From CAZAQS01 sp964486825 (GTDB lineage: Bacteria; Chloroflexota; Anaerolineae; Anaerolineales; UBA4823): a stretch of DNA of 10,118 bases. Positions 1 through 5,618 of the stretch are shown here, one piece after another (position 1 is the first letter of the stretch; each line of letters opens with the position of its first letter). Location of the stretch: the NCBI GenBank assembly GCA_964486825.1, contig CAZAQS010000172.1, positions 1-10,118 of the forward strand. The letters run 5' to 3'. The notes under the pieces are model-generated. The model worked only from the letters and a program-made list of their open reading frames with translations, was not told the DNA's origin and searched no databases. The position numbers and the translations under genes were made by a program.

Positions 1-2112
1 TTCCACAGTGAGGCCAAGCTGCCTGGCCAGCTCGCCGGTCAGGGCCTGGATGCGCTGGGACTTGTCGTACATCGAGCCGAGTTTGACCTGGAAGATGAGC
101 GTCATGAGCCTGGGCACGTAATCCGCCAGCGGCTGCTTCAGGTCTTCGTTGACGAAGAAGGCCGCATCCGCGAAGCGAGCCCGGATGACGTGCTGGTTGC
201 CCTCCACCACCAGTTCCAGGTCCTGGAGCTGGCTGAGATCGCGGTTGGCAACGGCAATGAAATAGGGCAGCAGGCGGCCGTCTTTTTGGACCGGGAAATA
301 GCGCTGGTGCTTCTTCATGACCGAGATGAGCACTTCCCGCGGCAGCTCGAGGTGCGAGGCGTCGAAGGAGCCGCGCAGGGCCAGAGGGGCTTCCACCAGG
401 TTGGTCACCTCCGCCAGCAGGCCCGAATCCTCGGGCACGGAGCCGCCCACCTCCGAAGCCAGGGCTTCTACCTGCGACTGGATGCGCCGGCGGCGCTCTT
501 CCACATCCAGCAGGATGCCCTGCTCGGACAGGTAAGCCAGGTAGCTCTCGGGAGAGCTGGCCCGGGACTGGGGTGGCTGGTGGAAGCGCAGGCCGCGCGT
601 CAGATCCCCGGATCGCAGTCCGGCGTACTCGAAGGACAGCACCTGCCTCGCATACAGCGCCAGCAGCCAGCGGATGGGGCGCGAGAAGGCTACGTTGCTG
701 CTGTTCCAACGCATGGCTTTATCGAAACGCAAGGAAGCCAGCAGCCCTGGCAGGGCTTCGACCAGCACTTCAGCGGCTGGACGCCCGGCTTCCTGGACGA
801 CCGCCACCACGTAACTGCCGCCGTCCATCTGGCGGGTCTGCAGGTCGGCCGGGCTCACTCCTTTGCTACGGGCGAAGCCCTGGGCTGCCTGGGTTGGCTG
901 CCCGGAGGCGTCGAAGGCGCGCCCCGCCGGCGGTCCTTTGAAGACCTGCTCCCGTTCCGGCTGGCGGGGGGCCAGCTCCTGAACCAGGGCCACCAGGCGG
1001 CGGGGTGTGCCCAGGATCTTTATTTCGCCGTGCGACAGGCGCAGCTCTTCAAGGAGAGCAGGTAGGCGTGTCTCGAGCTGGCGCAGGGCAGAATCCAGGT
1101 CGCCGGCCGGCAGCTCCTCGGTGCCGATCTCGAGCAGCAAAGACTCTGGACCATAGCCCAGGGATGGGGACTCTCGCGCCGTAGCGGGCTCCGGAGCTGC
1201 CTGCGGCCCGGCGACCGGGGTGGGAGCACCGTTATCCTCCAGCCAGGGGTATTCCAGGCGCTGGCGCTGCTCGACGTAGGCCTCGGCCACCTGGCGGGCC
1301 AGGTCGCGCATGCGTCCAAAGTAGGCCTGCCGCTCAGTGACGCCAATCGCGCCGCGCGAATCCAGCACGTTGAAGGTATGCGAGCAGCGCAGGACGTAAT
1401 CGTGGGCCGGCAGCACCAGGTTGCTTGCCAGGCAGTCCCTGGCCTCCTGCTCGTACAGGTTGTACATCTGGCGCAGGCGCTCGACGTCGGCCACCTCGAA
1501 ATAATATTTGCTGTGCTCCTGCTCGGCTTGCAGGTTCACGTCGCCGGCGGTGAGCGTATCGTTCCAACGGATCTCGGTGAAGCCGTGCACGCGCTGCAGG
1601 GCGATGGCGATACGGTCCAGGCCGTATGTGATCTCAACCGAGACCGGGTCGCATAATTGCCCGCCGGCCTGCTGGAAATAGGTGTATTGGGTGATCTCCT
1701 GCCCGTCCAGCCACACCTCCCAGCCCAGCCCCCAGGCCCCCAGGGCGGGCGACTCCCAGTTGTCTTCTACGAAGCGGATATCGTGCCGGCGCGGGTCGAT
1801 GCCAATTGCTTCCAGCGAGCGCAGGTAGATCTCCTGGGGATCGCCGGGATCGGGCTTGAGGATGACCTGGAACTGGTAGTGCATCTGCATGCGGTTGGGG
1901 TTCTCGCCGTAGCGAGCGTCGTCGGGACGGATGGAGGGCTCGACGTAGGCCACGTTCCATGGCTCGGGGCCGAGCACGCGCAGGAAGGTAGCCGGGTTCA
2001 TGGTGCCCGCCCCGACCTGGGTATAGTACGGCTGCCAGATCAGGCAACCCTGGTCGGCCCAGAAATGTTGCAAGGCCAGGATGATGGATTGGAAATCAAG
2101 TGGGTTGGTCAT
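1..2112 (-). CDS. glyQS: Glycyl-tRNA synthetase, fused alpha and beta subunits (C-terminus off window)
   Basis: Charges tRNA-Gly with glycine in the cytoplasm. Reading leftward from the ATG at 2112, the frame stays open for 704 codons to base 1. Residues 1-288 are a complete GlyQ alpha chain, with MTNPLDFQSIILALQHFW, VGAGTMNPATFLRVLGPEPW, RYGENPNR, FVEDNWESPALGAWGLGWEV and CSHTFNVLDSRGAIGVTER, all hallmarks of the class II catalytic core. A Pro/Ala-rich linker (about 289-323) leads straight into the GlyS beta chain at residue 325 (LLLEIGTEELPAGDLDSALR). Further beta signatures are SRPIRWLLALY, ISVMKKHQRYFPVQ and ARFADAAFFVNEDLK. The HD-like and anticodon-binding parts of beta (roughly 300 residues) lie beyond the edge. 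Most bacteria encode alpha and beta as separate genes; fused forms are known in Chlamydia and plant organelles. The start fits GlyQ N-termini; the only SD-like sequence (AAAGGA, 2133-2128) is rather far upstream at 15 nt. No T-box leader is seen. Confidence 0.96.
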   Translation of the reverse strand, partial: MTNPLDFQSIILALQHFWADQGCLIWQPYYTQVGAGTMNPATFLRVLGPEPWNVAYVEPSIRPDDARYGENPNRMQMHYQFQVILKPDPGDPQEIYLRSLEAIGIDPRRHDIRFVEDNWESPALGAWGLGWEVWLDGQEITQYTYFQQAGGQLCDPVSVEITYGLDRIAIALQRVHGFTEIRWNDTLTAGDVNLQAEQEHSKYYFEVADVERLRQMYNLYEQEARDCLASNLVLPAHDYVLRCSHTFNVLDSRGAIGVTERQAYFGRMRDLARQVAEAYVEQRQRLEYPWLEDNGAPTPVAGPQAAPEPATARESPSLGYGPESLLLEIGTEELPAGDLDSALRQLETRLPALLEELRLSHGEIKILGTPRRLVALVQELAPRQPEREQVFKGPPAGRAFDASGQPTQAAQGFARSKGVSPADLQTRQMDGGSYVVAVVQEAGRPAAEVLVEALPGLLASLRFDKAMRWNSSNVAFSRPIRWLLALYARQVLSFEYAGLRSGDLTRGLRFHQPPQSRASSPESYLAYLSEQGILLDVEERRRRIQSQVEALASEVGGSVPEDSGLLAEVTNLVEAPLALRGSFDASHLELPREVLISVMKKHQRYFPVQKDGRLLPYFIAVANRDLSQLQDLELVVEGNQHVIRARFADAAFFVNEDLKQPLADYVPRLMTLIFQVKLGSMYDKSQRIQALTGELARQLGLTVE

Positions 2113-2156
2113 AAGAGCAGGATAGAGTCCTTTGTCGGTAGGTGAAAATCTGCCAA

Positions 2157-2162
2157 ATTATA
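2157..2162 (-). promoter_or_regulatory. Candidate -10 box for glyQS
   Basis: The minus strand reads TATAAT here, 44 bases upstream of the glyQS start codon, in an AT-rich patch. No good -35 hexamer is found at 16-18 bp spacing (positions 2179-2186 read TGAAAT/GTGAAA-like), so this is a matrix-type guess supported by the perfect -10 and its position. Confidence 0.35.
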
Positions 2163-2173
2163 ATCTTTTAAAC

Positions 2174-2199
2174 CACGAATTTCACGAATTAGCACGAAT
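2174..2199. repeat. Three-unit CACGAAT direct repeat
   Basis: CACGAAT occurs at 2174-2180, 2183-2189 and 2193-2199, so the units start 9 and 10 bp apart, close to one DNA turn. Similar 'accacgaatttcacgaatt' strings are common dispersed intergenic repeats in environmental bacteria, including Chloroflexota (recalled, not searched). It lies between the divergent glyQS and lipoprotein promoters. A role as a protein-binding array is possible but unproven. Confidence 0.6.
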
Positions 2200-2242
2200 G
2201 GGGTGAGGGAGATGAATTGGAGGATGTGGGGGATATAAGGTT

Positions 2243-2248
2243 TATAAT
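2243..2248 (+). promoter_or_regulatory. Candidate -10 box for the META lipoprotein gene
   Basis: A perfect TATAAT lies 42 bases before the ATG at 2291. The best -35-like sequence, TTGGAG at 2217-2222, is 20 bp away, longer than the normal 16-18 bp spacer, so the promoter is only a candidate. A clear SD, AGGAGG at 2275-2280, follows 10 nt before the start codon. Confidence 0.4.
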
Positions 2249-2290
2249 GGAACATAAGAGGGGATATCTTAATTAGGAGGTAACTTATCA

Positions 2291-3037
2291 ATGAAAACTC
2301 AACAAGCGTTGATCCTTTTCGTCACTGCAATACTGGTTCTGATCCTGGCCGCGTGCGGCCCAGTGTCCGTCACCCTGCCAGGCGCCGGTGATGGCGAGAC
2401 GCCTGTATCACCCGGCCAGCTGCCCGTCGTAGTGCTGGAAGCTCAAAACTGGCTGGCAGACCGGCTCGGCTTGCCTGTAGAACAGGTGGAGGTTGTCAGC
2501 TTCGACCAGGTGGAATGGACTGATTCATGCCTTGGCCTGGGCGGGCCGGCAGAAAGCTGTCTGCAAGCGATCACTCCCGGCTACCAGGTAATCCTGATGG
2601 TGGGAGGGCAGGAATATGAAGTGCGCACCGACGATAGCGCTACGGCCATCCGCAGCCCGCAGGTTGCCGGCGCGCCTGGAGAGCCAACACCCCTGACAGG
2701 CACCCGGTGGACACTGGCCTCCTTTAGCGAGGATGGCGCCGAAACACCAGTGATCGAAGGGACGGATCTCACCTTGGAGTTCCAGGAGGGCGAACAGGCC
2801 GTCGGGACCGGCGGCTGCAACCAGTTTGGGGCCCAATATTCCGTGATCGACAGCCGCCTGAATATAGGCGAACTCATAACCACCGAGATTGCCTGCACTG
2901 GAGCGGGCATCATGGAACAAGAGCAGCGCTACTACCAGGCCTTGCAGTCAGCCGGCGACTTCGAGATCGTGGACGACCAGCTGCGCATCAACTACGGCGG
3001 AGGGCAGGGCGCGCTCATCTTTACCCGGGCCAATTAG
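2291..3037 (+). CDS. META-domain (HslJ-like) lipoprotein
   Basis: A 248-residue secreted lipoprotein. A signal peptide with a hydrophobic core (about 7-20) ends in the lipobox LAAC with Cys22 as lipidation site. A short Gly/Pro linker follows. Residues about 46-122 form a first module with AQNWLADRLGLPVEQVEV, EWTDSCLGLG, CLQAITPGYQVIL and QEYEVRTD; Cys80 and Cys90 could pair. This module recurs in lipoproteins of Chloroflexota and cyanobacteria but I know no function for it. Residues about 134-247 are a META domain: LTGTRWTLASF, LTLEF, GTGGCNQFGAQY, LNIGELITTEIACTG, EQRYYQAL and ALIFTR. Cys176 and Cys202 are the pair usually conserved there. META proteins such as HslJ are linked to heat or novobiocin tolerance, and some family members inhibit proteases; no specific role can be assigned here. 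The start is fixed by AGGAGG at 2275-2280. It is a single gene converging on the DMT transporter. Confidence 0.9.
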   Translation: MKTQQALILFVTAILVLILAACGPVSVTLPGAGDGETPVSPGQLPVVVLEAQNWLADRLGLPVEQVEVVSFDQVEWTDSCLGLGGPAESCLQAITPGYQVILMVGGQEYEVRTDDSATAIRSPQVAGAPGEPTPLTGTRWTLASFSEDGAETPVIEGTDLTLEFQEGEQAVGTGGCNQFGAQYSVIDSRLNIGELITTEIACTGAGIMEQEQRYYQALQSAGDFEIVDDQLRINYGGGQGALIFTRAN

Positions 3038-3075
3038 GTTTTCGGGATTGATAGGCGTTCTTTTCTCCTCATTGA

Positions 3076-3102
3076 GAGCCGGGACCCGCTACGCCCCGGC
3101 TC
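3076..3102. terminator. GC-rich hairpin between convergent genes
   Basis: GAGCCGGG (3076-3083) pairs perfectly with CCCGGCTC (3095-3102) around an 11-nt loop. It lies between the stop of the lipoprotein gene (3037) and the stop of the leftward transporter gene (3105), where a shared terminator is expected. Neither side has a proper U-tract, so efficient intrinsic termination is uncertain; it may instead act as a 3'-end stabiliser. Confidence 0.5.
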
Positions 3103-3104
3103 GG

Positions 3105-4001
3105 CTATGCTAAGAACAATAAGGCGACGCCGCCCATGGCGACCAGGGTGCCGAACACCGCGCCCCAATCGAATTTCTCCTTGAACACCAGCCAGCTGAC
3201 CGGCAGCAGGAATACCGGCGGCAAAGCGATCAGCGTGCTGGCAACGCCCACCTGGGTGCGCTGCAGGGCAAACAGGGACAGAGTCGCCCCCACCACCGGC
3301 CCGGTGAAGGCCGCCATCAGCAGCCAGCCCAGTACGTCCGGCCGGGAGCGCACCCTTTGGAAGGTCTCATTGGCCTTTCCCTGCAGGCCGGCCAGGCTCC
3401 ATAACACGAGCACCGCCGCCAGCATGCGGATGGAATTACCCGCGATGGGTGAAAAATTATCCACCAGGCCCTGCTTGGACAGTACATAGCCCGCCGATTG
3501 CCCGGCGGCCGCTCCTAACCCGAACATGGCGCCCCGTAGCGGGCTGAAAGCCGGGTTGGCGACCCCCACGCTGCGCCGCAGGATCACCATGGCTACGCCA
3601 GCCAGGGTAACCAGCACACCCAACATCTGCATCCCGGTCAGGATTTCGTCGAAGAAGAGGAAGGCCAGCCCGGCGCTCATCAAAGGGGCCAGGCTCATCA
3701 TCAACATACCCCGCTGCGGACCGATATACAAGAAGCTCTGGAACAGGAGCACATCGCCCAGGGCGTAGCCGATCGCTCCGGAAAGCGCGAACCACAGCCA
3801 GCGCTCTGCACCGGCACCGGTCGGCAATAGGTAACCAGAAAAGACCAGGTTTAAAAGCATCAGAAAGACCAGCGCGAACAGGACCCGCACGCGGTTGACG
3901 ACGATCGAGCCCACCTGTTGCGTGGCTTTCGTAAAAAGGACCGAAGTCCCGCTCCAGGCAATGGAAGTCAGCAAGCCAGCCAGCTCGCCTAAATAAGCCA
4001 T
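3105..4001 (-). CDS. EamA/DMT-superfamily transporter
   Basis: A 298-residue inner-membrane protein of the drug/metabolite transporter superfamily, with two EamA repeats (about 5-140 and 153-297) and roughly ten hydrophobic helices, the family's normal size. Typical marks are the acidic residue after a helix in each repeat (FFDEIL, Glu119; VFKEKF, Glu275), GYALGDVLLFQSFLYIGP at the end of repeat 1, and SLFALQRTQVGVASTLIALP in repeat 2. Such proteins export or import small metabolites, amino acids or nucleobases; the substrate cannot be predicted. The start ATG (4001-3999) is supported by GAGGAG at 4012-4007, 5 nt upstream. It is divergent from the LacI regulator, with 227 bp between the starts, but nothing ties it to the sugar locus. 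A substrate-efflux role is possible but speculative. Confidence 0.92.
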   Translation of the reverse strand: MAYLGELAGLLTSIAWSGTSVLFTKATQQVGSIVVNRVRVLFALVFLMLLNLVFSGYLLPTGAGAERWLWFALSGAIGYALGDVLLFQSFLYIGPQRGMLMMSLAPLMSAGLAFLFFDEILTGMQMLGVLVTLAGVAMVILRRSVGVANPAFSPLRGAMFGLGAAAGQSAGYVLSKQGLVDNFSPIAGNSIRMLAAVLVLWSLAGLQGKANETFQRVRSRPDVLGWLLMAAFTGPVVGATLSLFALQRTQVGVASTLIALPPVFLLPVSWLVFKEKFDWGAVFGTLVAMGGVALLFLA

Positions 4002-4030
4002 TCTCTCTCCTCAGTTGGTTTACGGTTTCG

Positions 4031-4058
4031 CCGTTCACCGTCCAGTGTCCACTGTTCA
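4031..4058. repeat. Heptanucleotide tandem repeat, four units
   Basis: Four 7-bp units run in tandem: CCGTTCA, CCGTCCA, GTGTCCA and CTGTTCA, consensus SYGTYCA. They fall in the presumed 5' leader of the DMT transporter mRNA, between its -10 box and SD. Short degenerate heptamer tracts of this type occur between genes in several Chloroflexota and cyanobacteria (general knowledge, not searched). Confidence 0.65.
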
Positions 4059-4077
4059 CTCTCCCCCATCCCGGTGG

Positions 4078-4083
4078 ATTATA
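4078..4083 (-). promoter_or_regulatory. Extended -10 promoter for the DMT transporter gene
   Basis: The minus strand reads TGGTATAAT (4086-4078), a perfect -10 with the TG of an extended -10 element, 76 bases upstream of the start codon at 4001. The -35 position is poor (TTTCTG at 4106-4101), which is tolerated in extended -10 promoters. Confidence 0.5.
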
Positions 4084-4112
4084 CCAGCGGCACTAATACT
4101 CAGAAATCCCTA

Positions 4113-4141
4113 TTGACTCGCCTAAAAAAAATTGCTACAAT
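4113..4141 (+). promoter_or_regulatory. Sigma-70-type promoter of the LacI-family regulator gene
   Basis: TTGACT (4113-4118) and TACAAT (4136-4141) are separated by exactly 17 bp, each one base from consensus, with an A-run in the spacer. Transcription would begin near 4148, inside the operator just downstream. This is the best promoter in the window. Confidence 0.75.
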
Positions 4142-4142
4142 G

Positions 4143-4184
4143 ATTGTGAACGTTCTCGGGAACGATATCAGGAACGTTCACAAT
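4143..4184. promoter_or_regulatory. Triple LacI-type operator overlapping the transcription start
   Basis: ATTGTGAACGTTC (4143-4155) and GAACGTTCACAAT (4172-4184) are perfect 13-bp inverted repeats. Each contains GAACGTTC, itself an 8-bp palindrome with a central CG, the style of LacI-family operators. A third core, GAACGATA, sits at 4160-4167, so GAACG starts at 4148, 4160 and 4172, exactly 12 bp apart. The block begins two bases after the -10 box and covers the predicted start site, so a bound repressor would block the promoter. The natural ligand is the regulator encoded 44 bp downstream, giving autoregulation (inference). Confidence 0.8.
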
Positions 4185-4228
4185 ACAAATACCCTTATCT
4201 TTACAAAATAGAAAATACAAAGGAATGC

Positions 4229-5290
4229 ATGAACGGAAAGAAGCAAGTGCCCATTCGGGAAGTCGCCAGGGAAGCCGGTGTTTCCATCCAGACAGTTTCG
4301 CGCGTTACCAATAACCACCCAGATGTAGCAACCGAAACCCGCAAGCGCGTTCTCGAAGTCGTCGAGCGCCTTGGTTACCAACCCAGTCGCATTGCCCGTG
4401 CCATGCGCGGTTACAGCCACACAATCGGCGTGATCGGCTATGGGTTGGAATACTTTGGCACCTCCCGCACTTTATCGGGGATCGAACTACGTGCCAGCGA
4501 GTTGAGCTTCACCCTCACCCTAAACCTCATTCGCCAGCCGGAAATCATTGGTGCAGAACAAATCCTCAGCGAAATGCTATCACGCCATGTCGATGGCATT
4601 ATCTGGGCCATCCCCGAGATCGGTGACAACATACGGCAGATCAGCGAGCAAGCGCCAAATCTACCCGTACCGATCATCTTTACCGATGCGGAGCCCCGCC
4701 CCACCATCCACGTTGTGGAGAACGACAACCTGGCGGGCGGAAAATTAGCCGTACAGCATCTTGTCTCGCAGGGCTATGGCGCCATTGGCTTGATCAGCGG
4801 GCCCCTAAATTGGCGTTCCGCCCGGCAGCGGCGCCAGGGTTGGGCCGAAGTTCTGGCTTCCGCCGGGCTGCCAGCGGACGATTCGCTGGTGATGGAAGGC
4901 GATTGGACTGCCGCCAGCGGCGCACTCGGTTTGCAGCGGCTGCTGGCACAACGACCGGATATCGACGCCTTGTTCGTCTGCAATGACCAGATGGCCCTGG
5001 GCGCCATCCAGACTACCCGGCAAATGGGGCTACGCGTACCTGAAGACCTGGCAATAATCGGTTATGACGATATCCCTGAATCCGGTTTCTTCTGCCCACC
5101 GCTTTCCTCCATACGCCAACCAATGTTAGAAATGAGCCACATGGCTGTCGATGAGCTCGTAAATCTGATCGAGTGCCAGCGGGCAGATATAGAAGTCAAG
5201 CCCCGGGACATCACCATCCAGCCGGAGCTGGTAATAAGGGAAAGCTCAGCCGCCAGAAATCCAAGGCCTCAGGTGGAGGTGGAATGGTAG
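4229..5290 (+). CDS. LacI-family transcriptional regulator
   Basis: A 353-residue sugar-responsive DNA-binding protein. The N-terminal HTH (IREVAREAGVSIQTVSRVTN, 9-28) and hinge segment (RLGYQPSRIARAMRG, 47-61) are diagnostic; the hinge lever residue, usually Leu, is Met59. A periplasmic-binding-protein-like effector domain follows (about 64-340) with VDGIIWAIP, ENDNLAGGKLAVQHL, RRQGW (201-205), FVCNDQMALGAIQ (249-261) and IGYDDIP (277-283). The start ATG at 4229 has AAAGGA at 4219-4224; an overlapping ATG at 4225 is out of frame. By position it should control its own promoter through the triple operator and, by family habit, the downstream transport and galactosidase genes, with the imported sugar or a product as inducer. 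No clear copy of the GAACGTTC operator appears before the transport operon, so control of that operon is unproven; it may be read through from the regulator promoter. Confidence 0.95.
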   Translation: MNGKKQVPIREVAREAGVSIQTVSRVTNNHPDVATETRKRVLEVVERLGYQPSRIARAMRGYSHTIGVIGYGLEYFGTSRTLSGIELRASELSFTLTLNLIRQPEIIGAEQILSEMLSRHVDGIIWAIPEIGDNIRQISEQAPNLPVPIIFTDAEPRPTIHVVENDNLAGGKLAVQHLVSQGYGAIGLISGPLNWRSARQRRQGWAEVLASAGLPADDSLVMEGDWTAASGALGLQRLLAQRPDIDALFVCNDQMALGAIQTTRQMGLRVPEDLAIIGYDDIPESGFFCPPLSSIRQPMLEMSHMAVDELVNLIECQRADIEVKPRDITIQPELVIRESSAARNPRPQVEVEW

Positions 5291-5358
5291 TTATCTTACA
5301 CAGGAACCCGTTTCAAACCACTAAAACCCCGTCTGGTTCCGCAGATCCCAAAGAAAAA

Positions 5359-5401
5359 GGGAAATGTTGTCTGAGTTTGACAGGCCCTGGCAACATTTCC
5401 C
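5359..5401. repeat. 11-bp perfect inverted repeat with 21-nt loop
   Basis: GGGAAATGTTG (5359-5369) pairs perfectly with CAACATTTCCC (5391-5401). On the minus strand the stem is followed by TTTTTCTT (5358-5351), giving the form of an intrinsic terminator for leftward transcripts, though no leftward gene lies upstream. On the plus strand there is no U-tract. The loop contains a consensus TTGACA. It may be a terminator of antisense transcription, an operator, or a 3' stabilising structure of the regulator mRNA. Confidence 0.55.
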
Positions 5402-5451
5402 GGCAGCACATCGCCTGATTCTGCCTTTCGGGCTGAAGAAGGGCGATTGCT

Positions 5452-5526
5452 ATGTTGAAGGATTATATCATCAACTGGGATGCGAAAAGGCCGGAGCGTA
5501 AAAAGCTGATCTATAGAAGGAGGTGA
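5452..5526 (+). CDS. Possible small leader ORF (24 codons)
   Basis: ATG at 5452 opens a frame that ends in TGA at 5524-5526. The peptide starts MLKDYIINWDAKRPERKK and ends in three arginines, giving a very basic C-terminus. A weak SD-like AAGAAGGG (5436-5443) precedes it. Its last codons (AGA AGG AGG) and stop are themselves the perfect SD AAGGAGGTGA (5517-5526), after which no ATG, and no start at good spacing, occurs until 5619. It could be a translated leader affecting the transport operon, or chance. I recognise no family. Confidence 0.25.
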   Translation: MLKDYIINWDAKRPERKKLIYRRR

Positions 5527-5618
5527 AGGTCTACCTGTTCTAGTTCTCAATCTGATCTGGCCGCCTGGCCAGGACGATCTATTCAACTGTTCGCGAATGA
5601 GAATCAGGAGAAGAATCC

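Larger units (their letters stand above)
5291..5618. other. 328-bp regulatory spacer between the lacI-type gene and the transport operon
   Basis: No convincing conserved gene lies here. It holds an 11-bp inverted repeat (5359-5401), a possible 24-codon ORF (5452-5526), a very strong SD (AAGGAGGTGA, 5517-5526), an 8-bp palindrome TTCGCGAA (5590-5597), and the SD of the binding-protein gene (AGGAG, 5606-5610). No good promoter is evident: a perfect TTGACA at 5377-5382 lacks a -10 at the right distance, and the best -10 is an extended TGCTATGTT at 5448-5456 with a poor -35. CAGGAAC at 5301-5307 repeats seven bases of the upstream operator (4169-4175), followed by CCGTTTC, so it may be a degenerate operator. 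Confidence 0.5.

Noticed and set aside
190..1065. Long open frame of 291 codons on the plus strand
   Set aside because: It lies opposite the unmistakable GlyRS beta coding sequence and shows no recognisable family; it is a GC-rich antisense shadow.
2113..2170. T-box riboswitch ahead of glyQS
   Set aside because: The leader is under 60 nt with no T-box consensus or terminator/antiterminator pair; far too short.
2109..2291. 60-codon minus-strand frame between glyQS and the lipoprotein gene
   Set aside because: Its middle comes from translating the CACGAATT repeat, a common source of spurious small proteins, and no SD supports it.
4178..4420. 80-codon minus-strand frame over the regulator start
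   Set aside because: It is antisense to the HTH coding region and includes the operator; no coding features.
5377..5382. Perfect TTGACA as -35 of the transport operon
   Set aside because: The positions 16-18 bp downstream are GC-rich (CCGGCA region) with no -10 resemblance, and the hexamer sits in a hairpin loop.
5589..5600. TTCGCGAA palindrome as operator of the regulator
   Set aside because: It shares only the central CG with GAACGTTC and the flanks do not extend the symmetry; kept only as a note on the spacer.
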